A stretch of DNA of 64,000 nucleotides from Nigrospora sphaerica (lineage: Eukaryota; Ascomycota; Sordariomycetes; Amphisphaeriales; Apiosporaceae): positions 7,006,001 to 7,070,000 of the forward strand of contig JAGVVL010000001.1 in assembly GCA_018287875.1 (NCBI GenBank), read 5' to 3'. The stretch's first letter is position 1. Each line of letters opens with the position of its first letter. The position numbers and the translations under genes are program-made. Positions 34,517-44,832 of this stretch are shown in pieces. Under the pieces are notes generated by a model. The model was not told the origin of the DNA. It made no database searches and was given only the letters and a program-made list of their open reading frames with translations.

Positions 34517-35985
34517 GGTGTCTGCGGTTGAGAACCGGGCGAGGCGGCAAGTGCGGGCGTCCGTGGGGTTTGTTTGGTTGGATATTCAGATGAGAGAGGG
34601 AGTGGTTGGATCACGAGCGGGAAAGGTGAACGATGGCGGGGGGTCGATGGAGCTTCGTCACAGTTCCAAAGTAGCGTCTGGGGAGGGGCAGCGGGACGAC
34701 CCCCAGCAGATGAGGTACGTACCTGAGATGAGGTGTAAGGGGATCCCTACCTCTAATTCGTCCATCCACCTCTTCCAATTCCTCCAGCTGGGGCACTTCG
34801 CCGACGGGTAAATGCTTCAGGAGTCTCGTCGTTTCCATGACACGGTCCGTGAAAAAGATGTCTTCGATTTGGGAGTGGCCCCATCTGCTGCTCTCGGTGC
34901 CTCTGTGGGCTCTTCTGCCAGTTCTGTGGCCAGGACGGTCTTGAGATGTCGAGTAGCCTTGACGGTTAACACCCGAGACTTCTCGGCAATGCAGAGTGCA
35001 GAGGGGAGGCTAGGATTACGTGCTGTGGATAGCAGGAGCTTACAGTCTGGCGGCTCGCCCCTTATAACTGATAGGTACGTAAAACATGTGGAATTGCTTG
35101 CTTATTTCCTATTCCATCTTAGAATCCCATATTCGCTACCACGCGGCTGCAGTCCATGTAATCGCACTTACGCTCCTTTTCATCGTTGCCCCTTACGGTC
35201 AACATTATGGCTTGTTGAACTGCTGTAAAAGTCAAGATACACCTTTTCTCTCCCATTCGTGCTCATACGGAATGCATTTTCTCGCATCAACTGTAAAGTC
35301 TGGTGTTGTACTGAAATTGCTACCGAAGCTCTAACTGGCATAAGCGGAACGCTACGGCGAAAAGAGAGGCTTATGTCAGTTGACTCAAGGAGCGTTGCAT
35401 CAGAGGGTTGGTATACGGACCTGAGAACGTCCATCTTGTTGTTCGCTTACCATTACACTGAAGAAACACTGAGACAAGGGCAATTGACTGATACGTGCAA
35501 TATCTCCAAAAACATACCAGGGATATTGGGAGGCACCGAAAGGTGAGGAGCTCAAGCCTCATATTTAATGCTTGAGTGGTACAAATAGTGACACCAAATC
35601 AGAGGGCTGTGACCAAGGAAACGGGGGCTCGGGGAGCTGCGCATGGATGCGCATTCGCTTCATCTGCAGCTGCAGGTTTGTTTACATAGGCACTTAAGAG
35701 TTCACAATAAGAGACGTGCGAATGTATACTTCATGTTAGATAATATCCATCAAACCACCTGCAAAACTAGTGAAGATCATGATTCGGTGTGCCTCAAGAA
35801 GCATAGGAGCCATGCAGTCACGGCAGAGAACATAACACTGAGCGCTGAGGCCGGGTACAGTGGTGCGAATCGATAGTATTAAGATGACACAAGAGTGTTA
35901 TGTACGTGCATGTGTATGTATAGCTACCCGTCCGCCGTTATTATTAGTTTTTACGTTGCTGATGACTGGATATTCCCCCGACGTC
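34517..35985. other. Gene-free stretch, lower GC
   Basis: About 1.5 kb. The part next to 34.5 kb should be the TIP41 promoter. The rest (35.0-35.95 kb) is noticeably A/T-richer than its surroundings, with short frames only. A decayed insertion is possible but I see no ends or repeats that show it. Confidence 0.5.
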
Positions 35986-36465
35986 CTACAGACTTCCCAG
36001 CCAGTAGTCCTTGACGAGGAAAGCAGCGTAGCCGGCGAGGCCCAGCATGGTGCCGATGGTGCCGAAGTAGCCGAGGGGGCGACCTTGGCTCAGGCTGCCG
36101 CCCATGGACATCAGGCCTTCGGAATGCAGGACCCGGAAGACGAACAGGGCGCTCAAGGCGCCGGTGAGGATCTTGCGGTTGCCGCCATTGAGCTCGGCAG
36201 TGGCGGCGAGGGCGAAAGCGAGCGGGACGTTCTCGGTAAAGTTCTGGTGGCATCGGGACGCGAGGTACAGCGGGTTCGTGTTCCGGGCCTCGGGGTCGGC
36301 CGTCTTGGCTGAGTTGTCGCCCAGGTACTGCTTTTCGCTGAGGCGGTTCTGCACGACGCGCAGGCTCAGGAAGGAGAAGTAGGCGGTGAAGGGGACGGCG
36401 AAGCTGCCGGTCACGGGCAGCAACGGCGCAAGCACCGGGTAGTTCATTCCAATGGTGCTCGACAT
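35986..36465 (-). CDS. MAPEG family membrane protein
   Basis: Single exon, 159 aa. The start is the MSSTIGMN ATG at 36465; the frame continues upstream to another ATG at 36570, but that extension is a polar stretch not expected in the family. MAPEG proteins are small integral membrane enzymes of eicosanoid and glutathione metabolism; the fungal members are mostly uncharacterised. I see four hydrophobic segments: around the N-terminal YPVLAPLLPVTGSFAVPFTA, the central NVPLAFALAATAEL, ILTGALSALFVFRVL, and the C-terminal FGTIGTMLGLAGYAAFLV. The SRCHQNFTENVP stretch fits the RxxQNxxE-type family motif for glutathione binding. Probably in ER or outer membrane; the substrate is unknown. Confidence 0.88.
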   Translation of the reverse strand: MSSTIGMNYPVLAPLLPVTGSFAVPFTAYFSFLSLRVVQNRLSEKQYLGDNSAKTADPEARNTNPLYLASRCHQNFTENVPLAFALAATAELNGGNRKILTGALSALFVFRVLHSEGLMSMGGSLSQGRPLGYFGTIGTMLGLAGYAAFLVKDYWLGSL

Positions 36466-37290
36466 GGCGGAGGCCGGTGTGCTTCTCGTCTTTGCTTTTT
36501 GTGTGTGGGTGAGGCTGTTGGACAGAACGATACAAGAAGATGGGAAGAAGTGGCAGTTCGTGGGAACCAAAGCTCAGGTTCGCTGGCCGGTCCCCTTTGT
36601 TTGTAAATACAAATAACCGACGGGTCAACAGCAGCTTCCGTAGGCGTGTTCCCCGTTACATCATTCCAAGCCCCTTCACCGGCTCCATTTTCGACGCGCT
36701 TCCCGATGGCTTGTTTTAGCTCTTCGCTTGGTCAGCTGGGGGACCAACAAAGCTTCAACGGCCGACCCGCACCGCTAGTTGCCATGCTGTTGAGTCCTCG
36801 TCCGATCAGCATATCGAATATCAGCGCAGATGCGGGTCTTCCAACTGGGCATCACAGCCGATGAATTGCTAGACCGATTGCCGAGCTCTCGGTATGTCAA
36901 TTGGTCTCCGACACAACGTGGTGCAGACAACAGAGAGGGGGGGAGGGCGTGATAGCTGAGGCCCGTCTCTCATCAGAGAAGCTGAAGCCGCTCAAGGGAG
37001 GTTTTTCGCAATCGGTGGCTCATAGCTCCAGCCGGGTTGCTCAGGTACAGTCTTGCTACCCCACATGTCTCAGAATCGAACTACGTCACCATTTCAAGTA
37101 CGTCATCAATGTACAATGTAAGTAGGTACACACGTTGTAAGTGATCCCGACTCAACGAAAGAGACGGAGGAGGAGAACAGACCATGAAGCAACACTCACT
37201 CACTGCATCGTATACAGTTATACAAGGACATCACGACGGTCGACAAAGCCTCCAAGATTGTCAGCTTATCGAAGGAAAATAACACACATC
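36466..37290. other. Divergent promoter region, MAPEG and CsbD genes
   Basis: 825 bp between two divergently transcribed genes. A G-rich AGGGGG stretch at about 36936-36946 resembles a stress response element (AGGGG), which would fit a stress-type CsbD protein, but such matches are common by chance. Confidence 0.5.
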
Positions 37291-37665
37291 ATGTCCTCCA
37301 GCAACAGCACCAACAACACCCAACCCAGTCTGATCGGCGGCCACGCCGAATACGTCAAGGGGGCAGCCGAGGTTCGTTTTCCAGATGGAGAAAGGGCGCA
37401 ATAAGGTCGCGCATTGTGAAGAGATTGCCCAGTACTGACACGCATCTCATCTTTGCAGGCCACCATCGGAAGCGTGACGGGGTCGCAGGCCTGGCAGAGC
37501 TCGGGAGAGCAGGCCAAGGCCCATGCGGTGGAAACCATGAAAGCGGCCAGCGAGGGTCGCGAACCCACCCGGGACGGCTACGGCAAGGCCGAGGAAGTCG
37601 CGGGTAAGCTCACTGGATGCGAGGGCATGCAAGAGGAGGGCGCGGCCAGCAAAAAGTCGGCCTAG
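37291..37665 (+). CDS. hmp1: CsbD-like protein, Hmp1-type (mismatch/cruciform DNA recognition)
   Basis: Exons 37291-37371 and 37459-37665 give 95 aa. The 87-nt intron has a weak GTTCGT donor, an ACTGAC branch and a TTTGCAG acceptor, and joins VKGAAE to ATIGSVTGS in phase 0. The fused KGAAEATIGSVTGSQAW stretch is the signature of this family, which shows that the join is right. Fungal members are related to bacterial CsbD stress proteins, and one has been described as Hmp1, binding mismatched and cruciform DNA. The remainder (GEQAKAHAVETMKAA and GYGKAEEVAGKLTGCEGM) is helical and Ala/Lys/Glu-rich. No signal peptide or membrane segment. Abundant small stress protein is the likely role. Confidence 0.88.
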
Positions 37666-38426
37666 GCGACGCGTCACCTGTTCGCCTCGACCTCCCGACG
37701 GTGCGCAGACGCTGCGGCGGGTGCGGAGGTCCCCGGGCTCTGCCCCCAGTGGGTGGACGTGATGTGGACGCCCTCGCGGCATGTTTAACCAGCCATCTGT
37801 CAGTGAAGCTTGGACAGACAGCGATCGATACCCGGCCACGGCCCTGATGGGTGGGTCCCTGACAGTCCTTGCCAAGTTGGTGCAAGACGATGAATATTCG
37901 GTATACTATCAACCTTGGTATAACAATCCCAAATGTTTTTGTTCTTATCCATGTGGGCCACGGATAATCGTGGTGTGTCTTACTCGTTCATGCGCTGGAT
38001 GCTAGTTGCAAATCAGCATACATAAGACAGATGCCGAGAGTATCGGGAAGAGCCGCAACGTGGGAAGCGTTCATTTTCCGTCCAGGTTGCCGGGGTCAAT
38101 ACTTGCTTTGTGCTGGACCGGAGAAAAGTCCGGTCGTGCACGCCCGCGCGTGCGTGTCTGCCGTCAGCCCGCTAGATCATGCCCCCAGCCGATAACCGTG
38201 TATGGATCGCGGCTCGAGTCGCATCTGTGGCCCGCAGCACCCGCCGCTAAGGAGATCCCACCCGGGTCGTGTATACGTACACGCAGACACGATACGAAAT
38301 TTTGTTCCGGAGGTGAAAAGTTGCTCTTGATTTCCGTCTCTTCCGACGGCTTCCGTCGTGGCCCACGCGGCACGCGTGGGTTTTGTATACACTTTAGTCC
38401 GTACGAAATATGCAGCATCCATCCCG
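37666..38426. other. Intergenic, downstream of CsbD gene
   Basis: About 0.76 kb up to the left end of the MITE-like element. Contains the CsbD gene 3' UTR; short frames only. Confidence 0.55.
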
Positions 38427-39103
38427 TATCTCAACAGGCTCAAAAGTTGTGCATTTTGGTTGAACTTTAATTGACCCAATCAGTGGACGCGTATTAAGGT
38501 TCGGGGGCTGGAGAGTACTTACGCCACACCAAGAGTGCATGAGGAAAGGTAGTACTTGGCCTCCAGGGACAGGGGTCTGTCGCCAGCTAGGGAACGCTTA
38601 GTTAAGCCTATGCTGCGTCTGGGCCTCACGATAATTGGCATGGTGTTGAGGTCTTAGGAAGGGGCGACTCTTCGTCTTCGTCTCTAGCGAGGTTGATACA
38701 ACCTCGTCGCTTTTAGAGGACCCGTCCGAGCCACCAGGGCTTGTAGGAGGTTCCGGGACGCTGTCAAACGTGGAGGCACTGCCTTGAGGATCGCTGGACT
38801 GCTGGATGGACTGCTGGCTGGCTGGCTGGCTGGCTTGAAGTGAGGCTCAAAGATAGGCTTACGGTGTGGTCCATGCTGTATGTCTTGCCAGGTGGTTGAA
38901 TTGGCAGTTATCGACGAACTTGTGGACCCTTCTATGGGGGATGTGGCTGGATTCAGGAGCAGGGACTTCCTAGAGTACTTCTAACACGCAGTAATTCATA
39001 TGGGAAACCGGGTACTATACGTAACAAGTGCTTGTAGTAGGAGGTTCTGTCTTGTATAGGTGGGTCGGCGCTAAAATGCACAACTTTTGAGCCAGTTGAG
39101 ATA
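38427..39103. mobile_element. MITE-like element with 29-bp TIRs and TA flanks
   Basis: Positions 38427-38457 and 39073-39103 are inverted copies of one another, 30 of 31 bases matching (the single mismatch is 38436/39094). Both share the core GGCTCAAAAGTTGTGCA. Each outer end is a TA, as expected for a TA target-site duplication of the Tc1/mariner/Fot1-pogo superfamily. The 673 bp between the TAs has no long open frame, so the element is non-autonomous or decayed. It contains a short (GGCT)n run near 38811-38835. The TIR pair is direct observation; the superfamily is inferred. Confidence 0.8.
38811..38835. repeat. (GGCT)n tandem repeat inside the MITE-like element
   Basis: About five to six tandem GGCT tetramers within the element's interior. 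Confidence 0.85.
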
Positions 39104-41743
39104 GCTAAGAGGCATTAACCCGGCGGGCGAGTCTGGCCCTGCTACGTACGACTAGTCACCCGGAGACAGCCAGACAACGGGTGCAGGGCGGCGACAGCTT
39201 TCCACGTCCTGACTCGGGTCCCTGCATCGTACATGGGATGCACTTCTTACAATTCCCCGTCCCACGGCTGATCGCCATGTACACAGTAGCCTGAATATTG
39301 AAACATTGATGCCCAGCCGGGGCCAGCAAGCTGGCGAGGATGTATAGCAGAATCGGTGGTGATCGGCATCGTCAACTGAAAACATCTGACCATTGGCCAC
39401 CGGCTATGCATCCGACCCGGCTGGCAGTATGTTGTACGTAGTACACGTACGTTTGCGTGCGAGTGCCGAGTGATAATTCGCTCCCGGTTCCTGCAGAGAC
39501 CCCGTCCACTATAGAGCTGGGGGTGTAGATGAATAGAAGTAAAAGTCCTGTGCAAAGTACCTCATAAGTAGGATGCAAAAGCGTCGAGAGGGGTCGTCGG
39601 GGTCCTATCCTCTGTGTCGGGAACAAGGTCCGACGTCATCAGGGAGACCATCTCTATCCTGCTTACACAGTATCTTTCCGATACCCTGCCTCTGCTTGCC
39701 CCTCTTGCCCCTTCCGGACAAGAGTCCCCGTCACGAGACCCCTAGAGAACCCTGAAAATCTGAAAAATCTTTTGCCACCGGCTTTTTCATTAGCAATAGC
39801 AAGGGTTGGGTACATATGGAGTACCTTGTCTGTACGCGCCAAGGGGTAGCTACATCTTTGCCAGCCCTGGCCTGGCCTGCCACATGGAACGACTTGTCTA
39901 CGGGGCGTCCTGCGGTTGTGAGGTATTTACGGTTGTCACGGATGCCCGCGTTGCCTTGATTCTCTGCTGCCGAAAGTGAAGCTCAGTGTTGACGCCCTTT
40001 GGGGAGGGGCACGAGAGGGGGGGGGGATGGAAGAGGGGCGAGGAGGGGTAGGAGGTGAGGGAAAATATTGTGCATGCGTGCGCGGGCGCGTGTGTGGCAT
40101 GACGAGAATGCATGTGTCGTCAAGGCCCAGGCCGCTCAGGGCACGCCCGAATTTGCGATGAGGGATCCATGGGCTGCGCCGAATGAGCGATTGCGAATTC
40201 TCGCATTGAAATGATGGCACAAGACGAAAATCCCATCCACCTAGTCACGACCAAGGTACGATCCCGGGTCAATCATTGCCCTTTTCCTACTGGTGCCCAC
40301 GCCACAGGGTTCTAGACAATTTAGTTCCTTTGCTTTTTTCGCCCTCCTTGTCTGTTTGGCCCGTACCAGGGCCCGTTGGCGGGACGGCGGATAAGAGCTC
40401 TCGCTTCTTGCGAGCGAGAGAAGAAGAATCCGGTCTCCCGGCGCCAGGAAGCCCACACGCATTCGTTCCTTGCCCCCCTCTCATCGGTTCAGCTCGGCGA
40501 CGTGTCTAATAATAAGCAGCGACATCCCGTAGCGGGGTGGTTGGTCCCTTTGGAAGCCTTTGGAAGCGTGTATGCACTCAATCTCCCGGGATTCCATACC
40601 GCTCTCGTCGTGACATGAGAAGTAACATGTTGTAGTTGTGTGTGCGCCGTTGGTAAGTGATGCTGTATTACCCTTGATCGCCTCCCGTCTTGTCCCTCTT
40701 GCTCGTGCAGCTCTGTCTACTTAACATACCTACTATTGAAGTACTTACAAAAGGAAGGTATGTAGGTAGAGTAGGTAGACGCACCGACCATATCGGGGAG
40801 GCCACCACCACTCGCAACTTACACCACAACCACCGCGTCCTCCTCTCCACCTCCTCCTCCCCCTCCTCTTCAGTCACCAGGGCTGACTGTGCAGCAAAAG
40901 AATAGGAGCAAAAGTGTACCTGAGGTCGCAGAGTACGGGTACAGGCTCACCTGTTAGGCGGTGTCGCCACCCCCATTCCTCTGTCCCTTCATCTATCCAG
41001 GACCCTGTTCTGCTCCTCTAGTCCTGCTCCGTCTCCCCGTCGTGCTTTGCTCTTCCCGCTCTGCTCTGCCCTGCCCTGCCCTGCCCTGTCGTGTTCTCGG
41101 GCTGCACCACTGCCTCCTCCCCTGCCCGTCTCTTCTCATCCCATCTATCCCACTACCTGCCCTGCCCTGCCCTGCGACTGCCCCCTTCGAAGTACCAACC
41201 GAGTACCTGCACCTCCCGAAAGCCTGCCGGGTTTATCCATCCATCCCTCCTCCAGTATTACCACTGCCACCCCCACCACTTCCACACCACCAACGGGACG
41301 CGGGAGCTGCGCGCAACCTACTTTGTCCCTCTTCACGCGCCCCGCGAGATAGAAGGTGAGAGAGAGAGAGATAGGGAAAGCGAGACGGAGAAGTGGGTCG
41401 GTCAGCGCTGGACTTGGACCTGGGCCTAGACCTTGGGACCTAGACCGACGACTCTCCTGTTCTCGTTGGACGCAACTATCCCATCCATCGCCGGCGACAA
41501 AATTCGCATCGCCAAATATTTTGTCCCCCGCCCCCCGCCCCGCTGCCTGGCGTTCCGGCCCGCACTGTTCTCTATCAGGAGTCGGCATCGTCGGCGCGCC
41601 CTCGACGGCATAAGGCTGCTGCCCGTCCCTTGACCCGTTCCTGACTTCCGCAAAAAACACGCTTGGCTGCACCGGCCGCATCTGGGTAGCGCTCCGCTTG
41701 CGCTCGATGCACCAGTCATCTATCCGACCCCGACCCCGGCGTT
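39104..41743. other. Gene-free stretch upstream of SET gene
   Basis: About 2.6 kb with short frames only. From about 40.95 kb it becomes strongly pyrimidine-rich with CCTGC pentamer runs (41066-41088 and about 41155-41173), typical of a long fungal promoter and 5' leader. Confidence 0.55.
41066..41088. repeat. (CCTGC)n pentamer run
   Basis: Four to five tandem CCTGC units, with a shorter second run about 90 bp downstream, in the presumed leader of the SET gene. Confidence 0.85.
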
Positions 41744-43408
41744 ATGGAGAGTGACGGCACTGAGAGCGACTCGAGGGTCGAGCTGCTGCTCGAGGAGCGC
41801 CGCCAGCTGACCGACGAGTTGGCCCAAGATCCCTACGACTTCATCCTGTACCTCAGGCGTGCCCTGGTTCACTCCAACCTCGCCTACCCCGACCTGGCCG
41901 CTGGCGATGCCTATCGCGCCCTGATGCTGACCGACGAGGTGCATGATGGCAGCTTTGAGTACCATGACCGCGTCCTTGACGCCCTGCGCAAGTACGACGA
42001 TGGCAACATCCCTCCTATTCTACACCATGGCCAGCTCGTGGACCTGGCTGTCAGCATGGACGCCCAGGGCCCGGCTCTGCTGGCCAACCTGGCGGCTGTA
42101 CGCTGCTACCAGCTCTTGTCCATGGGCCTCCTGTTGTGTGGCTGTCTCAAGAGTGCCTACAAGTTCTGCGAGCGGGGCCTGGCCGCCGCTCCACAGAACC
42201 AGGAGCTTATCAACGCCCGCGGCTACATCGAAACTGTCGGCCAGCGCCGCGTGCGGCGGGCCATCTCGAGCATGAGCGACCTCCCGGCGTGGGGTATGGT
42301 GCGGAGGGAGGTTTATCCCTGGAACCAGCATGAGCCCGACCGCTTCGCACAGGAGTCATTGGATGCCCTCAACGAGGAACTCGTCACCATGGCCCCCAAG
42401 TGTGCAGTTCAGGTGGCGACCCTGCCGGTGCTTCTGGAGAACGCGAGCGCCATGGACGATTGCATTGTCATACCCACGTGCCGCCAGCTGGGTGTCTTTG
42501 CTACAGCGGACATCGCGCCGGGCGAGACGGTGCTCGAGGAGTACTCGCTGGTCACGGCCAACAACCGCCTCAAAGACACCGTCTGCGACGCCTGCAGCGG
42601 CGAGCTCCCGCCGCTGGGCAGCGAGTCCGAGGCCGTCAACTGTCCCGAATGCTACGACACGGTCTTCTGCGGCCAGTTTTGTTTCGATAAAGCTCAGGAG
42701 CTCTACCATCCCGCCGTCTGTGAGAAGGATGTCGATTCCATCGCCAAGGACACGGATGCAAAAGACGCCGATGAGGCGCTCCATCTGCTTCTCCTGTCTC
42801 GGGTCCTGGCCATGGCCACGCACCAAGAAATACACCCGCTGGAGGTGAAGCAGATCAAGTACATCTGGGGCGACTTCGTCCCTACCAAGTGGAACGAGAT
42901 CGACCTGTCTCCAAACGCCGGTCCTCCCCCAGAGTGGACCCTGCCCTTCTCGTTCGAGTACAATATAGAAACCCCACTTCACATTCTCGAGAAGATGGAT
43001 GTCGACATCTATGCGACCTTGGCGGAGCACGATGTTTGGGTCTTCAACACGCTGTATAGCAAATTCCGCGGGACCGCGTCGGCTCGCAAGAACCCACGGG
43101 ACGGCAGGCCCGACGTTGCTGCTGTGCATCCCTTCTGGTGCCTCGCTAACCACGACTGCGACCCCAACGTCACATGGGAATGGGGTGGTCGCATGGTGCT
43201 GACTGCCGTCGAGAAGCGCGTGGTGGGAGACCGACCGGGTGGCATCAAAGCTGGCGAGGAAATCCTCAACCACTACTGTGATGTTACGCTCCCAGTGCAA
43301 GAACGCCGAGAGTGGGCCCGTGGCAGTCTCGGGGGCTGGTGCATGTGCGCCCGTTGCCGCGAGGAGGCCGGGCGGGCGGTGCCGAACGGCGTAGCGTCGA
43401 CGCTGTAG
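41744..43408 (+). CDS. SET-domain protein with MYND-like zinc insert and N-terminal TPR-like region
   Basis: Single exon, 554 aa. Residues 1-170 are helical and TPR-like. The split SET domain runs from about 248 (LGVFATADIAPGETVLEE) to 515. It carries NHDC (469-472) and GEEILNHYC (504-512), and is followed by a CMCARC post-SET motif (C533, C535, C538). Between the SET halves lies a MYND-like zinc set: C281, C284, C300, C303, C309, C313, H322, C326. This order is that of SMYD-type lysine methyltransferases and the related fungal SET proteins. All cofactor and post-SET residues appear intact, so a methyltransferase acting on protein lysines is likely; the substrate is not deducible. Minus-strand frames across the gene are shadows. 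Confidence 0.88.
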   Translation: MESDGTESDSRVELLLEERRQLTDELAQDPYDFILYLRRALVHSNLAYPDLAAGDAYRALMLTDEVHDGSFEYHDRVLDALRKYDDGNIPPILHHGQLVDLAVSMDAQGPALLANLAAVRCYQLLSMGLLLCGCLKSAYKFCERGLAAAPQNQELINARGYIETVGQRRVRRAISSMSDLPAWGMVRREVYPWNQHEPDRFAQESLDALNEELVTMAPKCAVQVATLPVLLENASAMDDCIVIPTCRQLGVFATADIAPGETVLEEYSLVTANNRLKDTVCDACSGELPPLGSESEAVNCPECYDTVFCGQFCFDKAQELYHPAVCEKDVDSIAKDTDAKDADEALHLLLLSRVLAMATHQEIHPLEVKQIKYIWGDFVPTKWNEIDLSPNAGPPPEWTLPFSFEYNIETPLHILEKMDVDIYATLAEHDVWVFNTLYSKFRGTASARKNPRDGRPDVAAVHPFWCLANHDCDPNVTWEWGGRMVLTAVEKRVVGDRPGGIKAGEEILNHYCDVTLPVQERREWARGSLGGWCMCARCREEAGRAVPNGVASTL

Positions 43409-44832
43409 ATGCCTGGGCTGGAGAGATGGCCCCGTAGGACGGTGAGACCGCGCGGGCGGGCGGGTCTCGGCCTCGGCCTCGCCCTCTTGGGCACCCGTCG
43501 TAAGCCCCGTAGCCAGGGCGGGTGCTCTTGTGATCGTGGTTGGTACGTCCCGGCCTCTTTCTCCATGGGCACGATGCCGAGGCATATCCGCAGCGGCAGG
43601 CTTGCCATGCTGCTGCATGTTTCAGAACGGGAAACAAATGCGCGGCAGAGCGCAGGCCTCGAAATGACGGCCATGTTTTGGGGACGCCCCAGTTGCTTCC
43701 CCCTTTTCCTTACGCACACGATACCCTTTCATCGGCGTACGCTCGGTGCCACGGACGGGCGCTGAACTGCTAGCCACTTACTAAGAAAACAATGAGAAAC
43801 AAGATGAGTTAGAGAGCCACCAACCAAGGAGATTCTGGCCCTCAACAGTCAGCCAAGCAGGGTCTTACTGTGTGGCAAATTGACGAGACTTGATGCGTGT
43901 GCGTGTGTGCGCGCGTGTGCGCGTGTATGGTGGAAGTGAGGGAGAATGTGTGTGTACGTGGTTCGTGTGTGAGCGAAAGGGCTCCACATTAGGCACGCAA
44001 GGAGTTTACCACAACCCATCAATCACCTTGATCGCCATGACGCGTGGTTGGGTTCAACACCTTGCGTCCACGGCCGGGTGCTCCAGCAGGCGGACGTAAC
44101 GGGCGCTGATGGCGTCTTTCCTGGCAAGGCGACGGCGTCGTCTCCGGTTCCCAGGTTCCTGGCACAGACAACAACACCGGCCCTCTTTTCCGTAAGCCGT
44201 CTCTCTCATCTCAACCAGGACGCCAAGCTGGCCCAATCGTCCGGAATTGCAGGATATGGAGTGCAATATCCGCAGGTTCCCCTCCTGGCGTACCAGGGCC
44301 TACCCCCGTGGAGCCCCCCCTCCAATCCACAAGTTTTTGGCAAAGCTCATGTCAATAGTATCGGAGGGATTCCCGGAAGCTTGCCCGGGGCACAGCATGG
44401 CGCCGCTTTCTCTAGCGGCCGCCCTCCCCCCTTCCCTTCCTTCACGGTGCGCCCCCCCCCAACGCGGTTACCATCTCGCAGCATCGCGTGCCACGTACAG
44501 CAGCTCCCTGCCACGGCGGGTGCTTGGCCCCAACCTGGGCCGACCCGGCTTCGCCTCTCATAGGGCCACAGCGTCGGCGCCAACGGGGCGACGGTGGGAT
44601 AAATCTCCAGTGCGGCTGATGGAGCGGTGGTTTTAGCTTCGTTTCCCCTCCGTCGAGGAGGGGGACCTGCAGGCAAGTTTGATAGCGCTGAATGGGTCTA
44701 CGAAGCCATTTTTTCTCTCTTCTTGTCAAAAAGGTGCCTCTCGCCTCGCTCGCTGGCCTGCTTTTGCTTCTTCGTAGTTTCTTTCGAGGCATATCGCTGC
44801 GATCTCGGCCTCCGTAGGAAAATCGATTCACC
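43409..44832. other. Intergenic, SET gene to P450 gene
   Basis: About 1.4 kb between tandem plus-strand genes. It has GT/GC-rich alternating DNA at about 43890-43985 and no supportable gene. One GCCAAG lies at 44222-44227. The last few hundred bases are the P450 promoter. Confidence 0.55.

Noticed and set aside
33728..34531. 267-codon plus-strand frame over TIP41
   Set aside because: Mirror of the Tip41 exon in a GC-rich gene; Val/Gly/Arg-rich with no family likeness.
40720..40790. Imperfect inverted repeat of ACATACCT and AGGTATGT
   Set aside because: Only 8 bp per arm with no target duplication; it may be chance in ACCTA-rich DNA.
42356..43618. 420-codon minus-strand open frame over the SET gene
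   Set aside because: Opposite strand of a confident SET/MYND protein; no domain and odd composition.
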